A DNA stretch of 64,000 nucleotides, taken from Cytobacillus luteolus. GTDB taxonomy: Bacteria; Bacillota; Bacilli; Bacillales; Bacillaceae_L. Below the pieces are notes generated by a model. It searched no databases. It saw only the letters and a program-made list of their open reading frames with translations, and was not told where the DNA came from. Positions 49,367-58,818 of the stretch are shown in pieces. The position numbers were made by a program, and so were the translations under genes. The first letter of the stretch is position 1. The number at the start of each line of letters is the position of its first letter. The stretch covers positions 1 through 64,000 of the forward strand of contig NZ_JAGGKM010000008.1 in the NCBI RefSeq assembly GCF_017873715.1, in the 5' to 3' direction.

Positions 49367-50584
49367 ATGAATTTCCTTTGGGGACTTGGTGGGATCGTGT
49401 CCATTTTTTTAATCGCTTTTTTGCTTTCAGAAAATAAAAAGAAAATTAAGTGGAGAACAATTTTAGGGGGACTAGGAATTCAGCTTCTTTTTGGATTCAT
49501 TGTCTTAGAATTCCGCCCTGGGCAGATTGCCTTTCAGGAATTAACCACTGCCGTCCAGCATGTGATTAGCTATGCAAATGATGGGATACAGTTTTTGTTT
49601 GGTAGCTTAGCCAGTCCAGAACAGCCTACTGGTTTTATTTTTGCATTTCATGTGTTAACTATTATTATCTTCTTTTCATCACTCATTTCTGTTCTCTATT
49701 ATCTAGGTATTATGCAAATTATCATCAAGCTTCTTGGTGGGGGACTTTCGTATCTTCTTGGAACAAGTAGAGCGGAATCTCTTTCAGCTGCAGCAAACAT
49801 TTTTGTAGGTCAGACCGAGGCACCGCTTGTGATCAGACCTTATATTGAGCGAATGACGAAGTCTGAATTATTTGCTGTTATGACAGGAGGACTTGCATCA
49901 GTAGCGGGTTCAGTATTATTTGGTTATGCTGCTTTAGGTGTTCCTTTAAAATATTTATTAGCTGCAAGCTTTATGGCAGCACCAGCTGGTCTTGTTATGG
50001 CTAAAATGCTAATCCCTGAAACAGAAGTACCGAAGCATCTAATGAACAAAGGAAGTAATGATGAGGAACGAGCTGTTAACGTAATTGATGCAGCAGCAAG
50101 AGGTGCAAGTGATGGATTAAGATTAGCTGTAAATGTTGGTGCTATGCTATTAGCATTTATTGCAATTATTTCATTACTGAATGGGATTTTAGGTGGAATT
50201 GGAAGCTTGGTAGGATTCGAAGAGCTTTCCTTAAATTTGGTTTTTGGTTACCTTTTTGCTCCATTAGCTTTTGTTATAGGGGTACCATGGGAAGAAGCAA
50301 TCGTGGCAGGTAGTTTTATCGGTGAAAAAATAATTTTAAATGAATTTGTAGCCTACTCTTCTTTTTCTACCTATTTGGATCAATTATCGGACAAGACGAT
50401 TGCAGTCATCAGTTTTGCTTTATGCGGTTTTGCTAACCTATCATCTCTAGCAATCCTTTTAGGTGGTTTAGGTGGGCTTGCTCCTAGTAGAAGGCCTGAT
50501 ATTGCAAGACTTGGGATTCGAGCAATTGCAGCAGGTACATTAGCAAATCTACTTAGTGCTGCAATAGCAGGAATGTTTATCTAA
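49367..50584 (+). CDS. nupG: Concentrative nucleoside transporter (NupG/YutK)
   Basis: A 405-aa CNT-family transporter with N-terminal, gating and C-terminal nucleoside-binding domains. GQTEAPLVIRPYIERMTKSE (about 148-167) carries the conserved substrate and sodium/proton contacts. GAGGTGA lies before the ATG. B. subtilis NupG (YutK) imports purine nucleosides. It has its own terminator. Confidence 0.93.
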   Translation: MNFLWGLGGIVSIFLIAFLLSENKKKIKWRTILGGLGIQLLFGFIVLEFRPGQIAFQELTTAVQHVISYANDGIQFLFGSLASPEQPTGFIFAFHVLTIIIFFSSLISVLYYLGIMQIIIKLLGGGLSYLLGTSRAESLSAAANIFVGQTEAPLVIRPYIERMTKSELFAVMTGGLASVAGSVLFGYAALGVPLKYLLAASFMAAPAGLVMAKMLIPETEVPKHLMNKGSNDEERAVNVIDAAARGASDGLRLAVNVGAMLLAFIAIISLLNGILGGIGSLVGFEELSLNLVFGYLFAPLAFVIGVPWEEAIVAGSFIGEKIILNEFVAYSSFSTYLDQLSDKTIAVISFALCGFANLSSLAILLGGLGGLAPSRRPDIARLGIRAIAAGTLANLLSAAIAGMFI

Positions 50585-50603
50585 TAGTTAATCATAACAA
50601 TAC

Positions 50604-50638
50604 AAAAACTCCTCATGCTAGATGAGGAGTTTTTTATT
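50604..50638 (+). terminator. Terminator of nupG
   Basis: AAAAACTCCTCAT pairs with ATGAGGAGTTTTT. Confidence 0.95.
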
Positions 50639-50725
50639 AAGAAAAACGGGGGATGTTCATATTGTGTTCAAAATAAATTCATTTTATACTTAGTGCAACA
50701 ATTTTTTTTGGAGGAACTCATCATT

Positions 50726-51586
50726 ATGGATTACTTTACATTTACCAAAATGCATGCTTTAGGAAACAACTATATATATGTCGATATGTTTAATGAAAAT
50801 CTGCCGGAAGATCTTCTTTCGAAATTAGCAGTTCGTGTATCAAATGTTCACACTGGAATAGGTTCAGACGGAATGATATTAATATGTCCATCAGATATAG
50901 CGCCAGTTAAAATGAGAATTTTTAACAATGATGGATCAGAAGGGAAAAATTGTGGAAATGGCTTACGTTGTGTTGCAAAGTATGCTTACGAGAATAAAAT
51001 AGTATCAGAAAAGAACTTTAAAATTGAAACTCTATCTGGCCTCGTTGAAGCTGAAATCCATGAGGAAGCCGGAGAAGTTTATAGTGTGACTGTGAATATG
51101 GGCAACCCAAGGCTTCGGAGAAAGGATCTACCGATGATTGGCTTGGATTCAGAAATGGTGGTAAATGAACAGGTTGAATTTTCAAATCAAACTCTGTATA
51201 TGACAGGGGTGTCCATGGGAAATCCACATGCAATCTTCTACGTTGATTCTATTGAAGATGCTCCTTTAACTACATTGGGACCTATAATTGAGAAGGATAG
51301 CCGCTTTCCTGAAGGTGTCAATGTTGAGTTTTTAGAGGTCTTAAATGAGAACGAAATTAACTTTAGAGTGTGGGAGCGTGGCTCTGGAATTACCCAGGCT
51401 TGTGGAACTGGCGCTTGTGCTGCAGTCGTCGCTTCTGTGCTTAACGGAAAAACAAAAAGAAATGAACAAACCACAGTCCACTTAGCTGGAGGAGACTTAT
51501 TTATTACTTGGACAGACCAAGGACATGTATTAATGACTGGACCAGCAGAGGTAGTCTGCACTGGGACGTACTACTATAATAAATAA
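50726..51586 (+). CDS. dapF: Diaminopimelate epimerase
   Basis: A 286-aa PLP-independent racemase. Catalytic cysteines lie in GKNCGNG (Cys76) and QACGTGACA (about Cys225). It converts LL- to meso-diaminopimelate for lysine and peptidoglycan synthesis. The start is ATG 50726 (TTGGAGGAA upstream); the longer frame back to 50615 runs into the nupG terminator. It occupies the yutL position of B. subtilis. Confidence 0.96.
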   Translation: MDYFTFTKMHALGNNYIYVDMFNENLPEDLLSKLAVRVSNVHTGIGSDGMILICPSDIAPVKMRIFNNDGSEGKNCGNGLRCVAKYAYENKIVSEKNFKIETLSGLVEAEIHEEAGEVYSVTVNMGNPRLRRKDLPMIGLDSEMVVNEQVEFSNQTLYMTGVSMGNPHAIFYVDSIEDAPLTTLGPIIEKDSRFPEGVNVEFLEVLNENEINFRVWERGSGITQACGTGACAAVVASVLNGKTKRNEQTTVHLAGGDLFITWTDQGHVLMTGPAEVVCTGTYYYNK

Positions 51587-51683
51587 GCATCTTTTGATAC
51601 TTGCTACAAGCTCAATCATTTGAGTGTTAATAACATAAACATTATAATAATTGTTAAAAGACTATAAAAGGTGGGTGACGATA

Positions 51684-52046
51684 ATGACTGGAGTAGTTAC
51701 AATAACTGAAGCAGCTAGTTATCAAATTCAGGACATGATGAAAGAAGGTGGCGAAGAGGGTTCTTTTCTTCGTGTTGCTGTAAAAGGTGGCGGTTGTAGT
51801 GGTCTTTCTTATGGTATGGGGTTTGAACAAGAAATGAACGAAGATGATATTCAATTCGAACAACATGGAATTAAAGTTCTTATAGATAAAGAAAGTGAAC
51901 CTATTTTAAAAGGTGTTGTCATAGACTTTAAGCAATCGATGATGGGTGGAGGATTTACAATTGATAATCCAAATGCCATTGCATCATGTGGATGTGGCTC
52001 ATCATTTAGAACAGCATCCAATGCAGGGAAACCAGAAGATTGTTAA
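51684..52046 (+). CDS. yutM: HesB/IscA-like Fe-S carrier YutM
   Basis: A 120-aa A-type carrier with the three cluster-binding cysteines: Cys38 (KGGGCSGLSY) and Cys102 and Cys104 (SCGCGSSF). It delivers Fe-S clusters from the SUF scaffold. AAAAGGTGGGTGA precedes ATG 51684. Together with yutI and sufCDSUB it makes the Fe-S assembly capacity of this window complete. Confidence 0.94.
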   Translation: MTGVVTITEAASYQIQDMMKEGGEEGSFLRVAVKGGGCSGLSYGMGFEQEMNEDDIQFEQHGIKVLIDKESEPILKGVVIDFKQSMMGGGFTIDNPNAIASCGCGSSFRTASNAGKPEDC

Positions 52047-52049
52047 ATC

Positions 52050-52090
52050 GACAAAAGAGTTGAGGGACTAATGACCTCAACTCTTTTGTC
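52050..52090. terminator. Bidirectional terminator between yutM and yumC
   Basis: A 16-bp stem, GACAAAAGAGTTGAGG with its complement, loop of nine. Confidence 0.92.
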
Positions 52091-52095
52091 TTATA

Positions 52096-53085
52096 TTAGA
52101 ACATACTAGAACTATGCATTGGTTGTATCCTTGCTTTAGGATCAATATAGGCTTTGGCATTATTTACTGCAGTTGGTGCTTCACCAAACCCACAAGCAAT
52201 TAACTTAACTTTGCCTTCATACGTACAAATATCTCCTGCAGCATATATGCCTTCAATTGAAGTTTCCATTTTTGAATTAACGACAATAGAGTTCTTTTCA
52301 ATCTCGAGACCCCAGTCTTTTATCGGGCCAAGTGAAGAAACAAAACCATAATTAACGATAACAGCATCAACTTCAAGATTCTCTCTTCGCTCACCTTTAG
52401 CATCCTGCAATTCAACTTGAGAGATATAGTCATCTCCAATTAGTTCAACCGGAACAAAGGGTGTCTTAACCTCTACTTTGGAATTTAACAATTTTTCTAC
52501 ACTATGCTCATGTGCGCGAAATTTACTACGACGGTGGATCAGCATGACTTTCTCTGCGATAGGCTCTAGCATTAAGGCCCAATCCACTGCTGAATCACCT
52601 CCGCCAAATACCGCGACCCTTTTTCCAGAAAACTGACTTAAATCATCAATGAAATAATGAAGATTTTTCTGTTCGAATTTAGTGGAATTTTTAAGATCAA
52701 GACGACGTGGTTGAAAAGCACCATTCCCAGCGGTTATTATAATTGTTTTCGAGTAATGTGTTTCTCGGTTGGTAGATATTTTAAAAACACCGTTATCCTG
52801 CTTTTGCACTGTTTTAACAGATTGATCAAGAGTAATCGTCGGTTCAAATTTTGACATTTGTTCTTTTAGATTATCAATTAGATCTTGTGCCCGGATTTTA
52901 GGAAAGCCAGCAACATCATAAATGTATTTTTCAGGATAAAGAGCAGAGAGCTGTCCGCCTAAATGTGGTAAACTTTCAATGATTTTTACACTTGCTTGCC
53001 TCATGCCTCCATAAAATGCAGTAAACAAGCCAGCGGGACCTCCACCAATTATTGTTATGTCATAAACCTTTTGATCTTCTTTCAT
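52096..53085 (-). CDS. yumC: Ferredoxin--NADP+ reductase (YumC type)
   Basis: A 329-aa thioredoxin-reductase-like flavoprotein without the CxxC active site, typical of Bacillus YumC. FAD motif [16 protein letters not shown] (about 12-27), NADPH motif [15 protein letters not shown] and the C-terminal [17 protein letters not shown] are present. It reduces ferredoxin or flavodoxin. GGGGGG precedes the ATG. It is divergent from yumB. Confidence 0.95.
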   Translation of the reverse strand: MKEDQKVYDITIIGGGPAGLFTAFYGGMRQASVKIIESLPHLGGQLSALYPEKYIYDVAGFPKIRAQDLIDNLKEQMSKFEPTITLDQSVKTVQKQDNGVFKISTNRETHYSKTIIITAGNGAFQPRRLDLKNSTKFEQKNLHYFIDDLSQFSGKRVAVFGGGDSAVDWALMLEPIAEKVMLIHRRSKFRAHEHSVEKLLNSKVEVKTPFVPVELIGDDYISQVELQDAKGERRENLEVDAVIVNYGFVSSLGPIKDWGLEIEKNSIVVNSKMETSIEGIYAAGDICTYEGKVKLIACGFGEAPTAVNNAKAYIDPKARIQPMHSSSMF

Positions 53086-53321
53086 CCAAATCCCCCCAAT
53101 ATGTTTTGTATCATATTTGGTTATAGGTGGCTTTTTACTACATTATGTTAGAGGGTAAACAGATATTATTTAATCTTTTCTACCAAACATTTGTTTAAAT
53201 ATTTTTAAGTTTCAAAAAGTGTTGATATGGCTTGAAATAAAGAGACAAAAGGAATAATATGATAAAGGAGATATAATTGTTAAGATTTAATGACAAATTT
53301 CGTACAGTTATATGTACTTAA

Positions 53322-53351
53322 TTGTGATATTGTTAGTGAAGAATATCACAA
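53322..53351 (+). promoter_or_regulatory. Candidate Rex operator upstream of the NADH dehydrogenase gene
   Basis: TTGTGATATT and AATATCACAA are perfect 10-bp inverted repeats around a 10-bp centre. Within it TAGTGAAGAATATCACAA (53334-53351) differs from the known Rex consensus TTGTGAANNNNTTCACAA at two positions. Rex represses ndh in B. subtilis when NADH is low, so control of this gene by NADH/NAD+ ratio is likely. It sits 133 bp upstream of the start codon, in the otherwise empty 53086-53483 region. Confidence 0.65.
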
Positions 53352-53483
53352 ACTTTTGGGCGGCTGAATCTTAAGCAAATGCGCCAAGTTTTTCTAACCA
53401 TAAATAAAACATATCGGTAGATGATAAGAGTAAAGAAAAGTATCTATCGTGAAAACAAATTAATGAAGGTGGAGTTGATACGG

Positions 53484-54698
53484 TTGAGAAAGCCAAAGGT
53501 TGTTATTTTAGGAGCAGGATACGGTGGATTAATGACTGCTGTACGTTTGCAAAAAGCATTAGGGGTAAATGAAGCTGATATTACCCTTATTAACAAGAAT
53601 GATTACCATTATGAAACGACTTGGTTACATGAAGCATCTGCTGGTACTATGCACCACGATCGTGTCCGTTATAGTATTTCAGATGTTATAGATAGTAGTA
53701 AGGTCCATTTAATTAAAGGGACTGTTTCAACAATTAATCGTGAAGAAAAGCGTGTTATCCTCGAAGAAGGCGAAGTTGAATATGATTATTTAGTAGTAGC
53801 TCTTGGAGGAGAGTCTGAAACATTCGGTATTAAAGGGTTAAAGGAATACGCATTCTCTATTACAAATGTAAATACTGCACGCCAAATAAAAGAACATATT
53901 GAATATCAGTTTGCAACATATAATACAGAAGAAGAAAAGAATGATGCTCGCTTAACAATCGTTGTTGGTGGAGCTGGTTTTACAGGCATCGAATTCTTAG
54001 GTGAGCTAGGTAACCGAATTCCTGAGCTATGCAGAGAATATGATGTTGATCAAAACAAAGTTCGTGTAATTTGTGTAGAGGCTGCACCTACAGTGTTACC
54101 AGGTTTTGAACCAGAACTTGTAGAATATGCTGTAAATCACTTAGAGCGTAAGGGAATAGAATTCAAAATTGGGACAGCTATTAAAGAAGCTAATCAAGAA
54201 GGAATTCTTGTCGCAAAAGGTGAAGAGGTAGAAGAAATCAAAGCGGGTACTGTAGTTTGGGCTGCTGGTGTACGTGGTAACAGTGTGATTGAACAAGCTG
54301 GATTTGAATCAATGCGTGGACGTGTGAAGGTTGACCCTCAGTTACGTGCCCCTGGTCATGAAGATGTATTCATCGTAGGTGATTGTGCATTAATGATTAA
54401 TGAAGAGATAAACCGCCCTTATCCACCAACTGCACAAATCGCGATGCAGATGGGGGAAAATTGTGCAAAAAATTTAGCTGTTCTAGTTCGAGGACAGGGA
54501 GAATTAGAATCATTTACACCTGACCTAAAAGGATCTGTATGTTCACTTGGTGAAGATGACGCGATCGGGGTTGTATTTGGTAAGAAAATTTGGGGCTCAA
54601 AAGCATCATTTATGAAAAAGATGGTTGATAACCGTGCATTATTTATGATTGGTGGAGCTTCAACAGTATTGAAAAAAGGAAAGTTTAACCTTTTATAA
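53484..54698 (+). CDS. yumB: Type II NADH dehydrogenase (YumB/Ndh family)
   Basis: A 404-aa flavoprotein. FAD-binding [15 protein letters not shown] (about residues 5-19), NADH-binding [17 protein letters not shown] (about 159-175) and IVGDCALMI are present, and the C-terminal 60 residues form an amphipathic membrane-association region. It feeds electrons from NADH to the quinone pool without pumping protons. TTG 53484 has AAGGTGGAG upstream and is preferred to the in-frame upstream codon at 53421. A Rex-like operator precedes it. Confidence 0.93.
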   Translation: MRKPKVVILGAGYGGLMTAVRLQKALGVNEADITLINKNDYHYETTWLHEASAGTMHHDRVRYSISDVIDSSKVHLIKGTVSTINREEKRVILEEGEVEYDYLVVALGGESETFGIKGLKEYAFSITNVNTARQIKEHIEYQFATYNTEEEKNDARLTIVVGGAGFTGIEFLGELGNRIPELCREYDVDQNKVRVICVEAAPTVLPGFEPELVEYAVNHLERKGIEFKIGTAIKEANQEGILVAKGEEVEEIKAGTVVWAAGVRGNSVIEQAGFESMRGRVKVDPQLRAPGHEDVFIVGDCALMINEEINRPYPPTAQIAMQMGENCAKNLAVLVRGQGELESFTPDLKGSVCSLGEDDAIGVVFGKKIWGSKASFMKKMVDNRALFMIGGASTVLKKGKFNLL

Positions 54699-54702
54699 GA
54701 AT

Positions 54703-54737
54703 TGAAAGAGAGTGTGAACACACCTCTCTTTTTTTTG
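54703..54737 (+). terminator. Terminator of yumB
   Basis: AGAGAGTGTG pairs with CACACCTCTCT (one unpaired base), followed by TTTTTTT. Confidence 0.85.
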
Positions 54738-54773
54738 AAGTTTTTTTATAAGAAAAATGAAAAGGGTGATTGT

Positions 54774-55256
54774 TTGGGTACTAAAAGGGGAAATGTATGG
54801 TTGGCAGTCTCAGGACTGGTTACAAATAGACAGGGAGAATGGCTAGTGGTTAAGAAAAAGTATGGTGGATTAAAAGGAAAATGGTCATTGCCTGCTGGTT
54901 TTGTAGAGTCATTTGAAACTGTAGATGAAGCTGTGATTCGAGAGGTTAAAGAAGAAACAGGTATTATTGGAAGTATTAAAGGGATCGTAGGTGTACGATC
55001 CGGTGTAATCCGAAATGAGATTAGTGATAATATGATTATTTTTTCACTGACAACTGAAGATGAGAAGATTACAATTCAGGAATCTGAATTACTAGAAGCA
55101 AGATTTGTCCATCCAAGTGAACTAGCAAAAGATCCCACATCATCTGTAATCATAAACTATCTCCTTGAAAAGGGTACATCAGAACCACACAAATCTCATG
55201 ACGGCATCAACCCAGGTGATCAATTTGGATACACAGCTTATAAGTTATTTTTTTAA
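54774..55256 (+). CDS. Nudix hydrolase
   Basis: A 160-aa Nudix protein. The box Gx5Ex7REVxEExGI is complete at residues 42-64 (Gly42, Glu48, Arg56, Glu57, Glu60, Glu61, Gly63). The family hydrolyses nucleoside diphosphates linked to another moiety; the substrate is unknown. TTG 54774 follows AAAAGGGTGA; the open frame from 54702 includes the yumB terminator and is not used. Confidence 0.9.
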   Translation: MGTKRGNVWLAVSGLVTNRQGEWLVVKKKYGGLKGKWSLPAGFVESFETVDEAVIREVKEETGIIGSIKGIVGVRSGVIRNEISDNMIIFSLTTEDEKITIQESELLEARFVHPSELAKDPTSSVIINYLLEKGTSEPHKSHDGINPGDQFGYTAYKLFF

Positions 55257-55424
55257 AATAAACTATAATTATTAGAATAATAAGAAAAATACAGATTGTA
55301 AAAGCATTACTTGCATGTATTCGCTTACATGGGGTTTTTTAGGTTTTTTTGAATCTTTTCTTTTTTGATTAAAACTGATATATTATCAGAAAATTAAAAC
55401 ATTTTACAAAAGGAGAGATTCGAG

Positions 55425-55544
55425 ATGAAAAGTCAGCAAACAGAAAGAGTAGAATGTGTATATTGTTCTGGGAAGGGTTACTTTCAATTGGTGCTAGGTG
55501 GATCTGAAACTTGTACATCATGTGGCGGTAGTGGTAAAAAATAA
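55425..55544 (+). CDS. yuiA: YuiA family small zinc-ribbon protein
   Basis: A 39-aa protein with two CxxC motifs in the DnaJ zinc-finger style: CVYCSGKG and CTSCGGSG. AAAAGGAGAGA precedes the ATG. It lies before yuiB as in B. subtilis. It may bind one zinc ion; role unknown. Confidence 0.85.
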   Translation: MKSQQTERVECVYCSGKGYFQLVLGGSETCTSCGGSGKK

Positions 55545-55629
55545 GTTAATTCATTCGTTTTAGATTGACTAGCCATTTACTCCTTTAGTACACTATTCAG
55601 GTGAGTTGTACTGGAGGTGAAGGTTACAT

Positions 55630-55953
55630 ATGCCAATGAGCATACCGGTTTTAATTATTTCAATGTTACTCTTCTTTGTTTTATTTTTCGGAATCGGATT
55701 TTTACTAAATATGCTACTACGTATGTCATGGATAATGGCGATTCTCTATCCAATTATTGCAATATTTATTATTGATGATATAAGATTTATTAATTACTTT
55801 AAATCACCGTCTGAATCTTTTTCTGCACTAATTAATAATACAATCGCACTTGCACCAGCCGATATATTAATTTTACTATGTGGTTTTATTGGGGCAATTT
55901 TCTCAGGAATTGTGATTCGCATGCTTAGATCAAAAGGTTATCAAATGTTCTAA
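55630..55953 (+). CDS. yuiB: YuiB family membrane protein
   Basis: A 107-aa protein with three predicted membrane segments (about 5-30, 33-50 and 77-98). Ribosome binding site TGGAGGTGAAGG. Conserved position after yuiA and before yuiC. Function unknown. Confidence 0.87.
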   Translation: MPMSIPVLIISMLLFFVLFFGIGFLLNMLLRMSWIMAILYPIIAIFIIDDIRFINYFKSPSESFSALINNTIALAPADILILLCGFIGAIFSGIVIRMLRSKGYQMF

Positions 55954-55966
55954 ATACATTCTGTTA

Positions 55967-56001
55967 AAAGACTCTTACGATTTGTAAGGGTCTTTTTTTT
56001 G
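55967..56001 (+). terminator. Terminator of yuiAB
   Basis: AAAGACTCTTAC pairs with GTAAGGGTCTTT, followed by TTTTT. Confidence 0.93.
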
Positions 56002-56174
56002 TTTATTTTTTATGAAAAAAAAGCATACTAATCTCACCTTAATTTATACAAATTTCAGGGAAAAGGTGAAGATTTAATTGTGAATTGTTTTAAAATTATA
56101 AATTATTTTTTCCAACTTACGAATAATTTTCAATTGTTTTGGAAAGAAATAGATTCGTGAGAGGAGTGGAAAAA

Positions 56175-56894
56175 ATGAATATACTAAAAAACACGACAAG
56201 ACGAATAGTAATGGCTCTACTTTTTATTTTTGCTTTCTTTACTACATTTCAATCATTCTCTGGTGTCGAGGCAAAGGATTTATCGGATTGGTTTGACGAT
56301 TATCGAGTGAAGCTGCAACAACAAGAATATAGTGGATATACGTACAATGTAAATTCAAAAAAGCGAGTTAGCCTTTTTCATAAATTTATAAGAAGGTCAG
56401 CTCCAGTCTCTTACTCGATCTCATCGAGTGAAGAGGTAAAAAGCTCATTAAAGCTTGAAGATGCAATTGATTGGACAAGATATCCAAGCCATACTGTTGT
56501 TGCAACTGGGTATACAGCTGGTGTAGAATCAACTGGAAAAACAGAAAGTCACCCTCAATATGGAATAACATATTCTGGTGTGAAAGTTAAGCGTGATTTA
56601 TATTCGACTGTAGCTGCAGATTTAAGAGTATTTCCACTAGGTACAATACTGTTCATACCAGGATATGGATATGGGGTAGTAGCAGATAAAGGTGGAGCAA
56701 TTAAAGGAAATAAAATAGATTTGTACTATGAAACAGTAGCTGATGTTTATGAGCAGTGGGGTAAAAAGAAGGTCGAAGTTTACGTTGTTAAAATGGGTAA
56801 AGGGAAGTTAACTGAAGAAGAATTAGCTAGTCTAAATGAAGATGAGACTATGCAGGTATTTCGTCAGCAATATATTAATCAAAAAAGTTCATAG
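56175..56894 (+). CDS. yuiC: 3D-domain cell-wall protein YuiC
   Basis: A 239-aa exported protein: signal/anchor segment at about residues 10-30, then a 3D domain (about 115-215) with the three conserved aspartates, in [18 protein letters not shown] and [10 protein letters not shown]. subtilis YuiC is a lytic-transglycosylase-like enzyme of the MltA type double-psi barrel. It acts on peptidoglycan, probably in late growth or sporulation. GAGAGGAGTGG precedes ATG 56175. Confidence 0.9.
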   Translation: MNILKNTTRRIVMALLFIFAFFTTFQSFSGVEAKDLSDWFDDYRVKLQQQEYSGYTYNVNSKKRVSLFHKFIRRSAPVSYSISSSEEVKSSLKLEDAIDWTRYPSHTVVATGYTAGVESTGKTESHPQYGITYSGVKVKRDLYSTVAADLRVFPLGTILFIPGYGYGVVADKGGAIKGNKIDLYYETVADVYEQWGKKKVEVYVVKMGKGKLTEEELASLNEDETMQVFRQQYINQKSS

Positions 56895-56905
56895 TTAAAT
56901 AGTTG

Positions 56906-56944
56906 AAAAGGGAGGCCTCTATGTAAATAGAGATCTCCCTTTTA
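56906..56944. terminator. Bidirectional terminator between yuiC and the BtuF-like gene
   Basis: AAAGGGAGGCCTCTA pairs with TAGAGATCTCCCTTT. Confidence 0.92.
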
Positions 56945-57748
56945 TAGTAGTGGATCAAGCCCATCGTTAATGGGAAAGTGTTCAGGGTGAATAAGGGATG
57001 CTACCTTTTTCAAACCTAGCAATAGTCTAGGAGATGGCCGACAGTAAAGGGCCTCTTCTAAAATGTGTATGTTATTATTTTTTACTGCCTCAAGATTGAC
57101 CCAATCCGGTCTTTTTTCAACAAGACTTGGATTTACTTTATCTTGTCGAACACCAACCCATGCTAGGCAAATATGATTTGGTTTTCGATTTAGAACATCT
57201 TCCCAGTCTGTCTGAACGCTTGCAAGTTCAACATCTTCAAACAAATTACTAGCCCCAGCAAGGTCACTAATATAAGTTAGCCAATTAAGCTTTCCTGGTG
57301 TAAATACAGGTTTGGGCCACCACTCCCAATAAAGAGTTGGCCTATTAAAAATGCCTTTTGATATATGAGTATATTCTGTTATGAATTGATTATACTTATT
57401 TACTACTTGTGCTGCCTTTTTAGTTCGATTTGTATATTTCCCAACCGTAATAAGATCTTGAGCAATTTCTTCAAGAGAATTAGGATTAAGGACTATATGT
57501 GAAATCCCTCTTTTTTGAAGCTCATCCACATTTTTTTCCATACCAGGTACACTTAAAGATGCTAAAACTAAATCAGGTTTTAATTGCTCAACTTTATCCA
57601 TATTTATTGAAAGGTCTGGGCCAAGCCGTGGTAAGCTTTGAACAGACTCAGGCCAATCAGAAAAGTCATCTACAGCAATAAGTTGATCTGTTAACCCTAA
57701 GTAGTGCAGTAGTTCAGTATTGCTAGGACAAATTGAGATAATTCTCAT
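56942..57748 (-). CDS. Cobalamin/metal-chelate binding-protein fold without signal peptide
   Basis: A 268-aa protein with the helical-backbone periplasmic binding fold (BtuF/FepB-like): MRIISICPSNTELLHYLGL, VEQLKPDLVLASLSVPG and WEDVLNRKPNHICLAWVG are typical. It starts directly at the first strand, with no signal peptide or lipobox, so it must be cytoplasmic, unlike transport binding proteins. No ABC permease is adjacent. AGGAGG precedes the start. Ligand and role are unknown. Confidence 0.85.
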   Translation of the reverse strand: MRIISICPSNTELLHYLGLTDQLIAVDDFSDWPESVQSLPRLGPDLSINMDKVEQLKPDLVLASLSVPGMEKNVDELQKRGISHIVLNPNSLEEIAQDLITVGKYTNRTKKAAQVVNKYNQFITEYTHISKGIFNRPTLYWEWWPKPVFTPGKLNWLTYISDLAGASNLFEDVELASVQTDWEDVLNRKPNHICLAWVGVRQDKVNPSLVEKRPDWVNLEAVKNNNIHILEEALYCRPSPRLLLGLKKVASLIHPEHFPINDGLDPLL

Positions 57749-57759
57749 ATAAATTCCTC

Positions 57760-58242
57760 CTACATTATGACAAGTAAATAATGTAATAGAAGTGTTAGTA
57801 AGATTCCAGAAAGGCCACCGAAGAATACTTCAATTGGCTGATGTCCTAATAACTCTTTAAGCTCTTTTCTCTTTTCGGTTTCATCCATCTTTGGCCACAT
57901 TTTTGCTTCCTCTACAAACCTATTAAAATCAATGACAAGTCGATTTAAGACGGTAGCTTGTTCTCCAGCATGGCGACGAACTCCTGTTGCATCAAACATA
58001 ACGATAATCGCGAATACTGCAGAGACCGCGAAAAGAGGGGATCCGACCCCTTCTTCAATTCCAATTCCAGTGGTAAGTGCAGTTACTGCAGCTGAGTGAG
58101 AGCTAGGCATACCGCCAGTACTTGTTATGAGTGACCAATCCACTTTTCTTGATGCAATAAATTGAATTGGAACCTTTACAAATTGTGCAAAACCAATGGC
58201 TGCAAGTGCAGCCCATAACGGGAAATTGGTGAATAAGTCCAT
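57760..58242 (-). CDS. yuiD: Divergent PAP2 family membrane protein YuiD
   Basis: A 160-aa membrane protein of the divergent PAP2 family. GGMPSSHSAAVTALT (about residues 36-50) and the Arg/His of GVRRHAGEQA fit the phosphatase motifs. The start at ATG 58242 has GAAAGGAAG upstream; the ORF from 58263 is longer only because of an upstream frame. It is 11 bp upstream of the BtuF-like gene, in the same direction. Substrate unknown. Confidence 0.9.
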   Translation of the reverse strand: MDLFTNFPLWAALAAIGFAQFVKVPIQFIASRKVDWSLITSTGGMPSSHSAAVTALTTGIGIEEGVGSPLFAVSAVFAIIVMFDATGVRRHAGEQATVLNRLVIDFNRFVEEAKMWPKMDETEKRKELKELLGHQPIEVFFGGLSGILLTLLLHYLLVIM

Positions 58243-58309
58243 ACTGTACTTCCTTTCAATCACAATAGTGTAAGATTATAAGTGTAATTATTAATAAAAT
58301 GGGGTGACC

Positions 58310-58696
58310 ATGTTGAACGATTACCCAATGGAGTATTATCAGTTCTTTATTCATTTTAACGAAGGTGATTACTACACCTGCCACGATCTTCTTGAAGAAA
58401 TGTGGTTAACAGAGAAAAGCAATCTCTTTCTTAAGGGTCTCCTGCAAATGTCTGTAGCTATATACCACTATGAATATGGAAATGTGAAAGGTGCCCGGTT
58501 AATGATGAATGCTGGTCATCTTTACATCCAAAAATATCGTCCTTTTCATTGGGGACTAGATTTAGAAGAAGTAAACAGCTTCATTGAAAGATGCCTTTCT
58601 ATTATACCACAACATATCGATCGAGTTCCGTTTGAAGAGGTAGAAACATTACCAAAACTGCCAGCCTTAATTTTATTTATGAAAGATGATAGTTAG
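58310..58696 (+). CDS. DUF309 family protein
   Basis: A 128-aa all-helical protein with the DUF309 motif HFNEGDYYTCHDLLEEMW (about residues 13-30) and GLLQMSVAIYHYEYGN. The conserved acidic and His residues could bind metal, but function is unknown. GGGGTGA precedes ATG 58310. Confidence 0.88.
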   Translation: MLNDYPMEYYQFFIHFNEGDYYTCHDLLEEMWLTEKSNLFLKGLLQMSVAIYHYEYGNVKGARLMMNAGHLYIQKYRPFHWGLDLEEVNSFIERCLSIIPQHIDRVPFEEVETLPKLPALILFMKDDS

Positions 58697-58818
58697 AAGC
58701 TCGAAATATTCTAGCATTTCTCTTATAATAGAGAGTACAAAGACTTACTACCACTTGTAGTAATCTTACCGTTATTGTTAAATTGTAAAGCGGATTATAT
58801 TCGGAGGTGGGATATTAA

